From: an uncultured Bacillota bacterium
GTDB lineage: Bacteria > Bacillota_I > Bacilli_A > RFN20 > CAG-449
Direction of reading: 5' to 3'
Assembly: GCA_902493275.1 (NCBI GenBank)
Contig: CABUOQ010000004.1
Span: forward strand, 11,429-75,428
Length of the DNA stretch: 64,000 bases
Shown here piece after piece: positions 35,501 to 43,003 of this stretch. The translations under genes and the position numbers were made by a program. The stretch's first letter is position 1. Each line of letters begins with the position of its first letter. The notes under the pieces were generated by a model. That model was not told the origin of the DNA and made no database searches. It saw only the letters and a list, made by a program, of their open reading frames with translations.

Positions 35501-36253
35501 CTATTGCGATTTCATCTTTTTCTTAAAGATAAATATTGCCAATAAATATATTATTGCTGTATAAATCAATATAATAATTAATGGCAAAATAACATCATCA
35601 AATAAATTATTACTGCCATTTACAATGCTTTGAATAAAAGTAGATGCGTTTCTAAATGGTAAAACATTCATAGCTACAATCATTTCTTGAGGAATTCCCT
35701 CAAGTGGAAACCACATTCCAGATAAAATTGATTGACCACATATTATAATTGATGAAACCCCACCAATGCTTTTAATGTTACATATTGAGCCAAAAAGTAT
35801 TCCAAATCCAATAAACAAAAATGAAGTTATCATTGATCCTAGTATCCCATATATAATATTAACGCTCCAAAAACTAGAATTGATAATTCCTCCAATGACA
35901 AAAAACAAAGTCGATTGAATAAAAATGATTGGAATTAATGATAAAATATATCCAAAAATGAACTCATAAGATTTTGTCTCTGTGACATAAAGACGTGTTA
36001 AAAATGAAGTAGCACGATCATTGGCAATTAATATTCCTATGAATAAAGATAAAAATGATTGAGAAAAACTAACAATAGCCGGAACAAGGTATTGAATATT
36101 AAATTGAGGTGTTAAAGAATGAAATAAATAATAGAATAAAACTAACAAAACTAAAGGCATCAGACCCATGAAAATTAAACTTAATGGATCACGTATTATC
36201 TCTTTAAAATTTCTTTTTGCTAAGACAAAAATTCTATGAATTGATTTAGACAT
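35501..36253 (-). CDS. ABC-2 type transporter permease
   Basis: A 250-residue permease with six membrane helices and the ABC-2 signature near the C-terminus (SGMWFPLEGIPQEM, then the FRNASTF segment). Probably a drug, lipid or peptide exporter. It overlaps the ATPase gene by 8 bases. Confidence 0.9.
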   Translation of the reverse strand: MSKSIHRIFVLAKRNFKEIIRDPLSLIFMGLMPLVLLVLFYYLFHSLTPQFNIQYLVPAIVSFSQSFLSLFIGILIANDRATSFLTRLYVTETKSYEFIFGYILSLIPIIFIQSTLFFVIGGIINSSFWSVNIIYGILGSMITSFLFIGFGILFGSICNIKSIGGVSSIIICGQSILSGMWFPLEGIPQEMIVAMNVLPFRNASTFIQSIVNGSNNLFDDVILPLIIILIYTAIIYLLAIFIFKKKMKSQ

Positions 36254-36980
36254 TTAATCCCCCTCCTGAAACAACACTAATAAAGGCTTCTTCTATATTT
36301 TGCTTTTTTGTCGTCTCAAATAATTCATACTTAGTACCAACGAATAATAATTTTCCATCCTTCATGATACCTATTCTATCTGCGAGAGCTTCTGCTTCTT
36401 CCATATAATGAGTTGTAAGAATTATTGTCATCTGTTTTTTTAATTTATTAATAACATTCCATAATTCACGTCTTGCAATTACATCTAGTCCAAGCGTTGG
36501 TTCATCGAGAAATAATATTTTTGGATTGCCAATTAAACTTAATGCAATTGAAAGTTTTCTTTGATAACCACCAGAAAGTTGATCTGCTCTTTTGTTAGCA
36601 ACTTTTCGTAGTTCTAATTTGTCATATAAAAATTCTTTTATCTGCGCTATTTCGTTTTTATCTTTTCCTTTTAATTCAGCATAAAAAACTATATTTTCTT
36701 CAACAGTCAATTTTCTAGCCACTGCGGTTTCTTGCATTGAAATATCTAATAATGGCTTGATACTATCCATTTGCGTTTTAATTGACTTACCGAAAATAAA
36801 CGCATCTCCTTCAGTTAGAGCAGTTAATCCTGTTAACATTTTTATTGTTGTAGTTTTACCTGCTCCATTGACACCTAATAAAGCAAATAACTCGCCATCA
36901 TTTATAATTAAATCAAGGTGATTAACCGCCACAGTATCCTTAAATTTTTTATATAAATTATTAATTACTATTGCTTCCAT
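36246..36980 (-). CDS. ABC transporter ATP-binding protein (ABC-2 exporter)
   Basis: A 244-residue ATPase with Walker A GVNGAGKTT (36-44), Q-loop region SMQETAVARKLT, signature LSGGYQRKLS and Walker B ILFLDEPTLGLD. Belongs with the permease immediately downstream. Its start overlaps the AbrB-type regulator by 13 bases. Confidence 0.94.
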   Translation of the reverse strand: MEAIVINNLYKKFKDTVAVNHLDLIINDGELFALLGVNGAGKTTTIKMLTGLTALTEGDAFIFGKSIKTQMDSIKPLLDISMQETAVARKLTVEENIVFYAELKGKDKNEIAQIKEFLYDKLELRKVANKRADQLSGGYQRKLSIALSLIGNPKILFLDEPTLGLDVIARRELWNVINKLKKQMTIILTTHYMEEAEALADRIGIMKDGKLLFVGTKYELFETTKKQNIEEAFISVVSGGGLNV

Positions 36981-37174
36981 TTGAAATCACCCATTAATTT
37001 ATAAAATTCTGTATCTTTAACTATCGCAAGACCACGATTAATATCTCCCATAACCATAAGAGTGTCTCCCTCTTTAATATCAAACATTTTTCGAGCTTCG
37101 ATAGGTATAGTAATTTGACCTTTAGGTCCAACTTTTACACTAACAATAAATTTATCATTTTCTATGCTTTTCAT
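36968..37174 (-). CDS. AbrB/SpoVT-type DNA-binding protein
   Basis: A 68-residue swapped-hairpin regulator with the typical VKVGPKGQITIPIEARKMF core and IKEGDTLMV. As first gene of the exporter operon it probably represses its own promoter. It is not followed by a toxin gene, so a MazE role is unlikely. Confidence 0.88.
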   Translation of the reverse strand: MKSIENDKFIVSVKVGPKGQITIPIEARKMFDIKEGDTLMVMGDINRGLAIVKDTEFYKLMGDFKWKQ

Positions 37175-37198
37175 TTTTTCTTACCTTTCTTACTTTTT

Positions 37199-37227
37199 AT
37201 ATTATTCTTAGTCTATTTTTATGTCAA
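37199..37227 (-). promoter_or_regulatory. Promoter of the AbrB-ABC operon
   Basis: Minus strand: perfect -35 TTGACA (37227-37222), 17-base spacer, -10 TAATAT (37204-37199); AGAAAGG and ATG follow. The near-consensus boxes suit a promoter held off by a repressor. Confidence 0.8.
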
Positions 37228-37308
37228 GCAAACATTTAAACAATTTTAAAATCTGAAATCAATAAAAGATTAATTTCATTTAAAATTCTTATATTTACCT
37301 CATATATA

Positions 37309-38226
37309 TTATTTATTATTTTGCTTATTCTTAAAGTTTAATCTATATTGAGAAGGAGTTAATCCCAATTTCATTTTAAAAAGATTATTTAATGGTTGAA
37401 AAGAGTTGAATCCAACTTCATATGCTATCTTTTTGACAGAATAATCAGTTGATTCTAAATATGTTTGAGCCATATCAAAGCGTATCTCATTTAAATAATT
37501 AATTGGAGTTGTACCAATATATTTATAAAAAAGTCTTATAAAATAATACTTAGACATATTTACAAGTTTAGATAATTCATCAATGGTAATATTTTTATCA
37601 AAATTATTTTTTATATATTCAATAACAATTTTAATACTATTAGGATACGTTGGTTTAAGTTTTTCAATATGACGTTCAATAGATCTCGATAAAGAATAAA
37701 TAATTGAAGAAATGAATTCTTTTTGATCATCAGTGATAACATTAACATATAAATTAGTACCTACTACCTTGCAGTTATTTTTAGATAGCATATCTAAAAT
37801 ACTATTAATTTTTTCAACAAAATCTTTACCATCATAATTATGATAAACATTTCCATCGACATAAGAACAAAAATGCTGATACAACGCTTTTAAACTAGGA
37901 CCATTAGTGTGAATATAGTAAAATGTCCAAGGATCATCTCCATTATTTTTAAAAGTGTGTGGTTTATTACAATCAATAAAGAGTAAATCATTGGTTTTCA
38001 TATTATATTCTCTTTTTTCATAAGAGACCGTACCCTCACCAGAAAGAGTTAATGTCAACAAAAAATTGTTATAATCCTTTCTTTTAATAAAATATTCTTT
38101 TTTAGCTTTTTCATATCCAACCATATAGGAATAAAACATTGTATAGCTTTCTTCAAGATACTGAATAACGTAATTTTTAGAGCCTTCTTCAAATTTTAAA
38201 ACAAAAACATCATCATATTCTTTCAT
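37309..38226 (-). CDS. AraC-family transcriptional regulator
   Basis: A 305-residue regulator with a cupin-type ligand domain (GEGTVSYEKREYNMKTNDLL, HTFKNNGDDPWTFYYIH) and two C-terminal HTH motifs (NITIDELSKLVNMSKYYF; VKKIAYEVGFNSFQPLNNLF). This layout is typical of sugar-responsive regulators. It is divergent from the SGNH lipoprotein gene, with abutting promoters and a shared direct repeat, so that gene and its follower are the likely targets. Confidence 0.92.
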   Translation of the reverse strand: MKEYDDVFVLKFEEGSKNYVIQYLEESYTMFYSYMVGYEKAKKEYFIKRKDYNNFLLTLTLSGEGTVSYEKREYNMKTNDLLFIDCNKPHTFKNNGDDPWTFYYIHTNGPSLKALYQHFCSYVDGNVYHNYDGKDFVEKINSILDMLSKNNCKVVGTNLYVNVITDDQKEFISSIIYSLSRSIERHIEKLKPTYPNSIKIVIEYIKNNFDKNITIDELSKLVNMSKYYFIRLFYKYIGTTPINYLNEIRFDMAQTYLESTDYSVKKIAYEVGFNSFQPLNNLFKMKLGLTPSQYRLNFKNKQNNK

Positions 38227-38229
38227 ATA

Positions 38230-38240
38230 GCAATATTATA
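38230..38240. repeat. Direct repeat GCAATATTATA (copy 1, over araC -10)
   Basis: Identical to 38283-38293, 53 bases away; it contains the -10 box of the minus-strand regulator gene. Candidate AraC-family half-site. Confidence 0.5.
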
Positions 38241-38263
38241 TATCTATTTAGCAATTTTGAAAA
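38235..38263 (-). promoter_or_regulatory. Promoter of the AraC-type regulator
   Basis: Minus strand: -35 TTTTCA (38263-38258), 17-base spacer, -10 TATAAT (38240-38235), directly back-to-back with the plus-strand promoter. Confidence 0.6.
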
Positions 38264-38292
38264 TTGTAAAGAGCGTTTTTATGCAATATTAT
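38264..38292 (+). promoter_or_regulatory. Promoter of the SGNH lipoprotein gene
   Basis: -35 TTGTAA (38264-38269), 17-base spacer, -10 TATTAT (38287-38292). The spacer contains AGAGCGTTTTTA, weakly cre-like. Confidence 0.65.
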
Positions 38293-38293
38293 A
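38283..38293. repeat. Direct repeat GCAATATTATA (copy 2, over SGNH-gene -10)
   Basis: Second copy of the 11-base repeat at 38230-38240, same orientation, overlapping the plus-strand -10. Confidence 0.5.
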
Positions 38294-38330
38294 AACTATG
38301 ATAATACAAAATAGAAAGGATAAAAGCCGC

Positions 38331-40550
38331 ATGAGAAAATCTTTGAAAACGTTGCTTATATCTATATTATTGCTAAGTGGGTGTACAAGTAACGTCATTT
38401 CTTCATCTAACCAAATCAGTTCATCTAGTTCTATTGAATCTCAATCTAGTAGTAACTCTTCATCTTATAGTGAATCAAGTTCAATGAGTTCATCAACAAG
38501 TTCAGAAGAGCCCGTGATTGATTATTCAATTCTATCTGGCAATTTTATAAATAAAGCTGATAGTATTATCTCTAGCGATTATAATTCATTATTGATTTTA
38601 AATGAAAGTTTAGGAAATGGTTCCTTCACCGCAACAATCTCAATTAATGATGCATTTTCAAATAATGGAATTGCTTTTGATATAGATAACGAAGCCAATA
38701 TCTATTATGTCTTTGGAATAAATATTGCTAAAGAACTATATGTAAATAAATATGATAACGGGAACTATGAAAATATTATATCTTATAAAGGATACTCTTT
38801 AGAAAAAGAAACTAAACTCACAATCTATAGAAATATTGATAAAAACATTATGCAATTATATGTTGACAATAATTATCTAGATACTTTTGAATTAAATATT
38901 TTAGGTTCTTCATCATGTGGACTATATGCTGGTGGCATGGAAACAATTTATAGTGATATTTCTTTGGTCAATGACATTAATATAATTGATAATAACGAAA
39001 ATTCTTACGAGGTTAGAAATGGATATTTTGAAGAATATGATGAAAATAGATTAGTATCTTTATCAGACAATTCAATTTTTGTCCACAAAAGTAAAACATT
39101 ATCAAATGGTGAAATTGAAGCAACTCTTAAATTAAATGGAAGACCTTCTGATAATGGATTTATCTTTGGTTTATCAGAAAACGATCAAACATTTTATTGG
39201 GAAGCAAAAGTCTCATATTATTTTTTCTTTACTTCTCGTGATAGCTATTGTTATTTAGGAAAGGTTAATAATGGCTCTTGGAATTTACTTCAAATTAAAA
39301 CAATTAAAGGTTTTGATCATGCTGGTCAATATCGTTTAAAAGTAGTTAAAAACGAAAATAATATTTATTGTTATATTGATGATATTTTATATTTTGTCTA
39401 CACCGATAAGAATCCTCTTCCTGGAGTCGGCGTTGGTTTAAGAGCCGGATCAGATAATATCATATATGATAACATCATCATAAATAATACTGATAATTTA
39501 ACTGCTGATTGCAAAGATTACGATATATATCATGGTTCCTTTAAACAGATAGGTGACGCTATTGTTTCTAACGATAATAACTCTATTGCAATAAATAAAT
39601 CAAAAAAATTATTTAATGGAACTATCACCACTTCTTTTGCACCAAACAATAGTCAAGATGATGGCATAATTTTTAGAGTAAGTAAACCAGATATTCCTCA
39701 ATTCTACGAAGAAGAACAGGGTTTATCATATTATTGGCTTTATTTTGCTAGAACTGGAAAAGTATGCTTTGCCCGTTATGAAAATGGAGTCGTTATAAAA
39801 CAAATGGAAAAATATATTCCTGCTGGTTCTGCAGCTAGTGCTGGATATCAAGTTAAGATTATCTTAGATAATCAAAATGTTTATTGCTATTTTGATGGCC
39901 GATTAGCATTTACTTATCATGATGAAAATTATCTTAAAGGTGATCTTATAGGAATAAAAGCCAATGGCAAAGAAAGTGTATTTAACGCATTCAAATTATC
40001 AGACAATCAAACTAAAGAAACAAATGAAGTCTTAATCTTTGGTCATTCATACACTGATTTTTGGCATACATATAAGCAAGATTTTCCAAATTATAAAGAC
40101 ATAAACAACATTGGAATTGGTGGTACTATCGCTTATCATTGGCAAAAAGAATATATTAATGAAGTCATTGAATACCAGCCAAATTTAGGTATTTATTGGA
40201 TAGGAATAAATGATTTATCAGGAAATATTGCTCCTATTACAGTTTATGAGCAAGTAAAAGATACTCTTACAACTATCAAAAAAGCTCTACCAGAATTTAA
40301 AGTTATATTATTAGGAGTAAATCAGTGCCCAGCAAGAACTAATATTATCTCTCAAATAAGTCAAACTAATGTTTACTATGCTCAATTAGAAGAAGAGTTT
40401 GACTGGATTAGCTATGTCAATGTTGAATATTTATATTGTGACTCTAATGATAAACCTATTTCAGTATATTTTACTGATGGCCTACATTTAACTCATGAAG
40501 CTTATTTAATGGCAGTTTCAGAGATAAATAAAAAACTAGCTGAAAAATAA
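38331..40550 (+). CDS. Exported lipoprotein: three lectin-like domains plus SGNH/GDSL hydrolase
   Basis: A 739-residue lipoprotein (LLLSGC, Cys18), Ser-rich linker to about residue 58, then three tandem beta-sandwich (LamG/DUF1080-like) units of about 165 residues, each opening with a Y-x-x-x-x-G-x-F pattern and ending with an LxxYAGG- or IGIKANG-like strand. The last 170 residues are an SGNH hydrolase: S573 in LIFGHSYTDF, the G of GIGGT, N627 in WIGIND, and D716-x-x-H719 in FTDGLHLTH. A carbohydrate esterase is likely. I start at ATG 38331 because AGAAAGGA lies just before it; an in-frame ATG at 38298 has no ribosome site. Under a promoter shared with the AraC-type gene. Confidence 0.8.
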   Translation: MRKSLKTLLISILLLSGCTSNVISSSNQISSSSSIESQSSSNSSSYSESSSMSSSTSSEEPVIDYSILSGNFINKADSIISSDYNSLLILNESLGNGSFTATISINDAFSNNGIAFDIDNEANIYYVFGINIAKELYVNKYDNGNYENIISYKGYSLEKETKLTIYRNIDKNIMQLYVDNNYLDTFELNILGSSSCGLYAGGMETIYSDISLVNDINIIDNNENSYEVRNGYFEEYDENRLVSLSDNSIFVHKSKTLSNGEIEATLKLNGRPSDNGFIFGLSENDQTFYWEAKVSYYFFFTSRDSYCYLGKVNNGSWNLLQIKTIKGFDHAGQYRLKVVKNENNIYCYIDDILYFVYTDKNPLPGVGVGLRAGSDNIIYDNIIINNTDNLTADCKDYDIYHGSFKQIGDAIVSNDNNSIAINKSKKLFNGTITTSFAPNNSQDDGIIFRVSKPDIPQFYEEEQGLSYYWLYFARTGKVCFARYENGVVIKQMEKYIPAGSAASAGYQVKIILDNQNVYCYFDGRLAFTYHDENYLKGDLIGIKANGKESVFNAFKLSDNQTKETNEVLIFGHSYTDFWHTYKQDFPNYKDINNIGIGGTIAYHWQKEYINEVIEYQPNLGIYWIGINDLSGNIAPITVYEQVKDTLTTIKKALPEFKVILLGVNQCPARTNIISQISQTNVYYAQLEEEFDWISYVNVEYLYCDSNDKPISVYFTDGLHLTHEAYLMAVSEINKKLAEK

Positions 40551-40615
40551 TTCTTATCAATGATAAAGAATGGTTTCTAACATTTACCTAAAATGTTTAA
40601 TTTATGGAGAAAAAT

Positions 40616-42913
40616 ATGAACAAGAAAAAAATATCAATTTTAGCCTTAATGAGCATGTTTGCTTTGATAGGCTGTAATCAAAACCCAACCTCTTCATCTT
40701 CAACAAGTGAATTTTCATCTTTAACGAGTGAATCTTCTTCAAATTCAGTTGAAAGCATCTCTTCATCTAGTGAAGTATTATCTAGTGAATTATCTTCTAG
40801 TGAAAGTATATCTAGTGAAGAATCATCTAGCGAGAGTTCTATCGACCACGAATTAGAAACTGCTAAAAAAGAAGCTCTAGAATATATTAATTCTTTAGAT
40901 TTAAGCATCTATCGAGAAGAAGAAAAACAAAACATTGAAGCGATGATTGAACAATGCAAAGCAATAATTAATAATGAAAAAGCTACTGCTGCGCAAATTA
41001 ATAATGCTATTCAATCATTAAAAACTTATATTGCATCTCAAAAAACTAGCGCTCAATATGAACAAGAAGAAGAACAAGAAAGACAAAAACTTCTGTCAGA
41101 AGCAAAACAAAATAAGATTGATGAGATTCAAATTTCTGAGCCAAATCAATATCGTAGCGAAGAACTAAGTAAATTAAATGATGAAAAAGAAAAATTAAGC
41201 AACCAAATTAATGCTTGTACGACAATTGAAGAATTAAATAGTATCGATATTTCTGCATTTCAATCATTAGTCCAAGAAACTAAAACTAATGCTGATTATT
41301 TCAAAGAAGAAATTATTAACTATCCTCTTGCAAGTGAATGGGATTTAGTAAATGAACATGCAAGTCAATGGACATTGGGAGATAATGGCATTAATACTTG
41401 TTCAGTTGGATATTTATTAGATAGCGCTAATACATATGATGATTGCGTATTTTCATTTACATTAAATTCTTCTACTGCCGTCGGTGTAGGTGGTATTTTA
41501 AAAGCAAGACCAAACCCAACTTCAGATGGCTTAGATGGATATTTAATTAATATTTCAACTGATACTGTCAGTACTCAATTTGTTCAAGTATATTACTTAG
41601 AAAATGCTTATTGTGGTCCAGGAGAAATCGTTAAAGCCGTTACATATATCGGCGGATGGATATATCCAGGTAGTGTTAGAGGAACAACTTTTAAAATTGA
41701 ATTCAATGGTCCATCTGTTTCCATTACTACTGATGATAATAGTTCATCTGATACTATCGTAGTTGATTTAACTAATAATGGTCAATTTCCTCTTATTAGC
41801 GATACTAACATTGGAATTCTCAATTGGGATCCAGATCGTAATTATCAAATAGATGTAAATAAACTTTATCCATTAAATAAAACCATCAGCGGCATTGAAA
41901 CAGCCAAAAAATTAGCAAATGATTATATTCAAACAGTGGATTTAAATAAATATAGAGCATCTGAAAGACAGGTAATTGAAAACGCTATTTCTTCATTAAC
42001 TACTTTAATGGATAGTGAAACTACTTACGAAGAAATTCTCAATGGCTTAAATAGCTTAAAGAGTTTAATAAGTGAACAAAAAACCGATGAAGAATATACT
42101 AAAGAAGAAAATGCTAATAATTTAGCTTATGTTAAAGAAGAAAAAATTGCATCATTGCCAAGTATAACAATTAAAGAATATCCTCAAGATAGTGTAACTA
42201 CTGGTCTAGCAATTATTGAAGAAGCCAAAACCGTAATTAATGCTTGCCAAAGTATTGAGGAAGTAAATGGATTAGATTTAAGCGAATATATTTCAAGAAT
42301 TAACGCTCTTACTTCTTATGCTAGTATAACTTCATCTAGCATTATCAATTCTCCAACAACTTCTGACTGGGATTTAGTTAGAGAACATACTGCAACTTGG
42401 ACATATGACGAGTCCACTCCAAACACGGTTAAAACAAATCAAGTAGGATGGCAATTAAACGATACAACTTATGATGATTTCGATATTGTCTTCAGCGTAA
42501 ATAACTCTCAAGATATTGCTAGACAAGGTATATTCCTACGTGCTAATAAATCTTCTTCTGGAGATGGTATCGATGGATATTTAATCAATCTCGTCTCCAA
42601 TGCAAATAATCAATTTATTCAAGTATGGTATATGGACGCTGCTTGGGGAAGCAATGAGCCAAACGTCGTATGTGACTATGTAGATGGATATATTCACTCA
42701 TCAAGTGTTAAAGATGTGCAATTTAGAATTAGACTTGATGGAAATATGCTTTATATTTTCCTTGAACAAGAATATCAAAGCGGAAATATTAATCCATGCT
42801 GCACGATTAATTTAGGAGTTAAACCTACTATCTATCAATCTGGCTTCATCGGAATGATTAACTGGGATGGAACAGATGCTAATATTAATATTCATAGACT
42901 AATAAAAAAGTAA
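40616..42913 (+). CDS. Lipoprotein with duplicated helical and lectin-like units
   Basis: A 765-residue lipoprotein (FALIGC, Cys20) with a Ser/Glu linker (to about 78) and two copies of a composite unit. Each has a FIVAR-like helical segment (ETAKKEALEYINSLDLSIYR; ETAKKLANDYIQTVDLNKYR) and then a LamG/DUF1080-like beta-sandwich (EWDLVNEHASQWT; DWDLVREHTATWT). The sandwiches carry GLDGYLINIS and GIDGYLINLV and end in INWD/ILNWD. No catalytic motif is seen, so glycan binding or adhesion is likely. ATG 40616 is chosen behind GGAG. It lies 65 bases after the SGNH gene. Confidence 0.75.
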   Translation: MNKKKISILALMSMFALIGCNQNPTSSSSTSEFSSLTSESSSNSVESISSSSEVLSSELSSSESISSEESSSESSIDHELETAKKEALEYINSLDLSIYREEEKQNIEAMIEQCKAIINNEKATAAQINNAIQSLKTYIASQKTSAQYEQEEEQERQKLLSEAKQNKIDEIQISEPNQYRSEELSKLNDEKEKLSNQINACTTIEELNSIDISAFQSLVQETKTNADYFKEEIINYPLASEWDLVNEHASQWTLGDNGINTCSVGYLLDSANTYDDCVFSFTLNSSTAVGVGGILKARPNPTSDGLDGYLINISTDTVSTQFVQVYYLENAYCGPGEIVKAVTYIGGWIYPGSVRGTTFKIEFNGPSVSITTDDNSSSDTIVVDLTNNGQFPLISDTNIGILNWDPDRNYQIDVNKLYPLNKTISGIETAKKLANDYIQTVDLNKYRASERQVIENAISSLTTLMDSETTYEEILNGLNSLKSLISEQKTDEEYTKEENANNLAYVKEEKIASLPSITIKEYPQDSVTTGLAIIEEAKTVINACQSIEEVNGLDLSEYISRINALTSYASITSSSIINSPTTSDWDLVREHTATWTYDESTPNTVKTNQVGWQLNDTTYDDFDIVFSVNNSQDIARQGIFLRANKSSSGDGIDGYLINLVSNANNQFIQVWYMDAAWGSNEPNVVCDYVDGYIHSSSVKDVQFRIRLDGNMLYIFLEQEYQSGNINPCCTINLGVKPTIYQSGFIGMINWDGTDANINIHRLIKK

Positions 42914-42935
42914 TATTTTAGCAAAATAATTTATA

Positions 42936-42973
42936 AAAAAGAGCTATATATTTATTCAATATAGCTCTTTTAT
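42936..42973. terminator. Bidirectional terminator
   Basis: Stem AAAGAGCTATAT (42938-42949) with ATATAGCTCTTT (42959-42970), A/T-runs on both sides; shared by the convergent lipoprotein (+) and YhaN-like (-) genes. Confidence 0.85.
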
Positions 42974-43003
42974 TATGCTTATCAACATTTTAATTTTGTC
43001 GCT

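Noticed and set aside
36968..37174. MazE-type antitoxin
   Set aside because: No toxin gene is adjacent; the gene overlaps an ABC ATPase gene, so a transcriptional regulator of that operon fits better.
40690..40840. Short repeated units resembling a repeat array or CRISPR
   Set aside because: The repeats are in frame and encode the Ser/Glu linker of a lipoprotein; there are no unique spacers of constant length and no cas genes.
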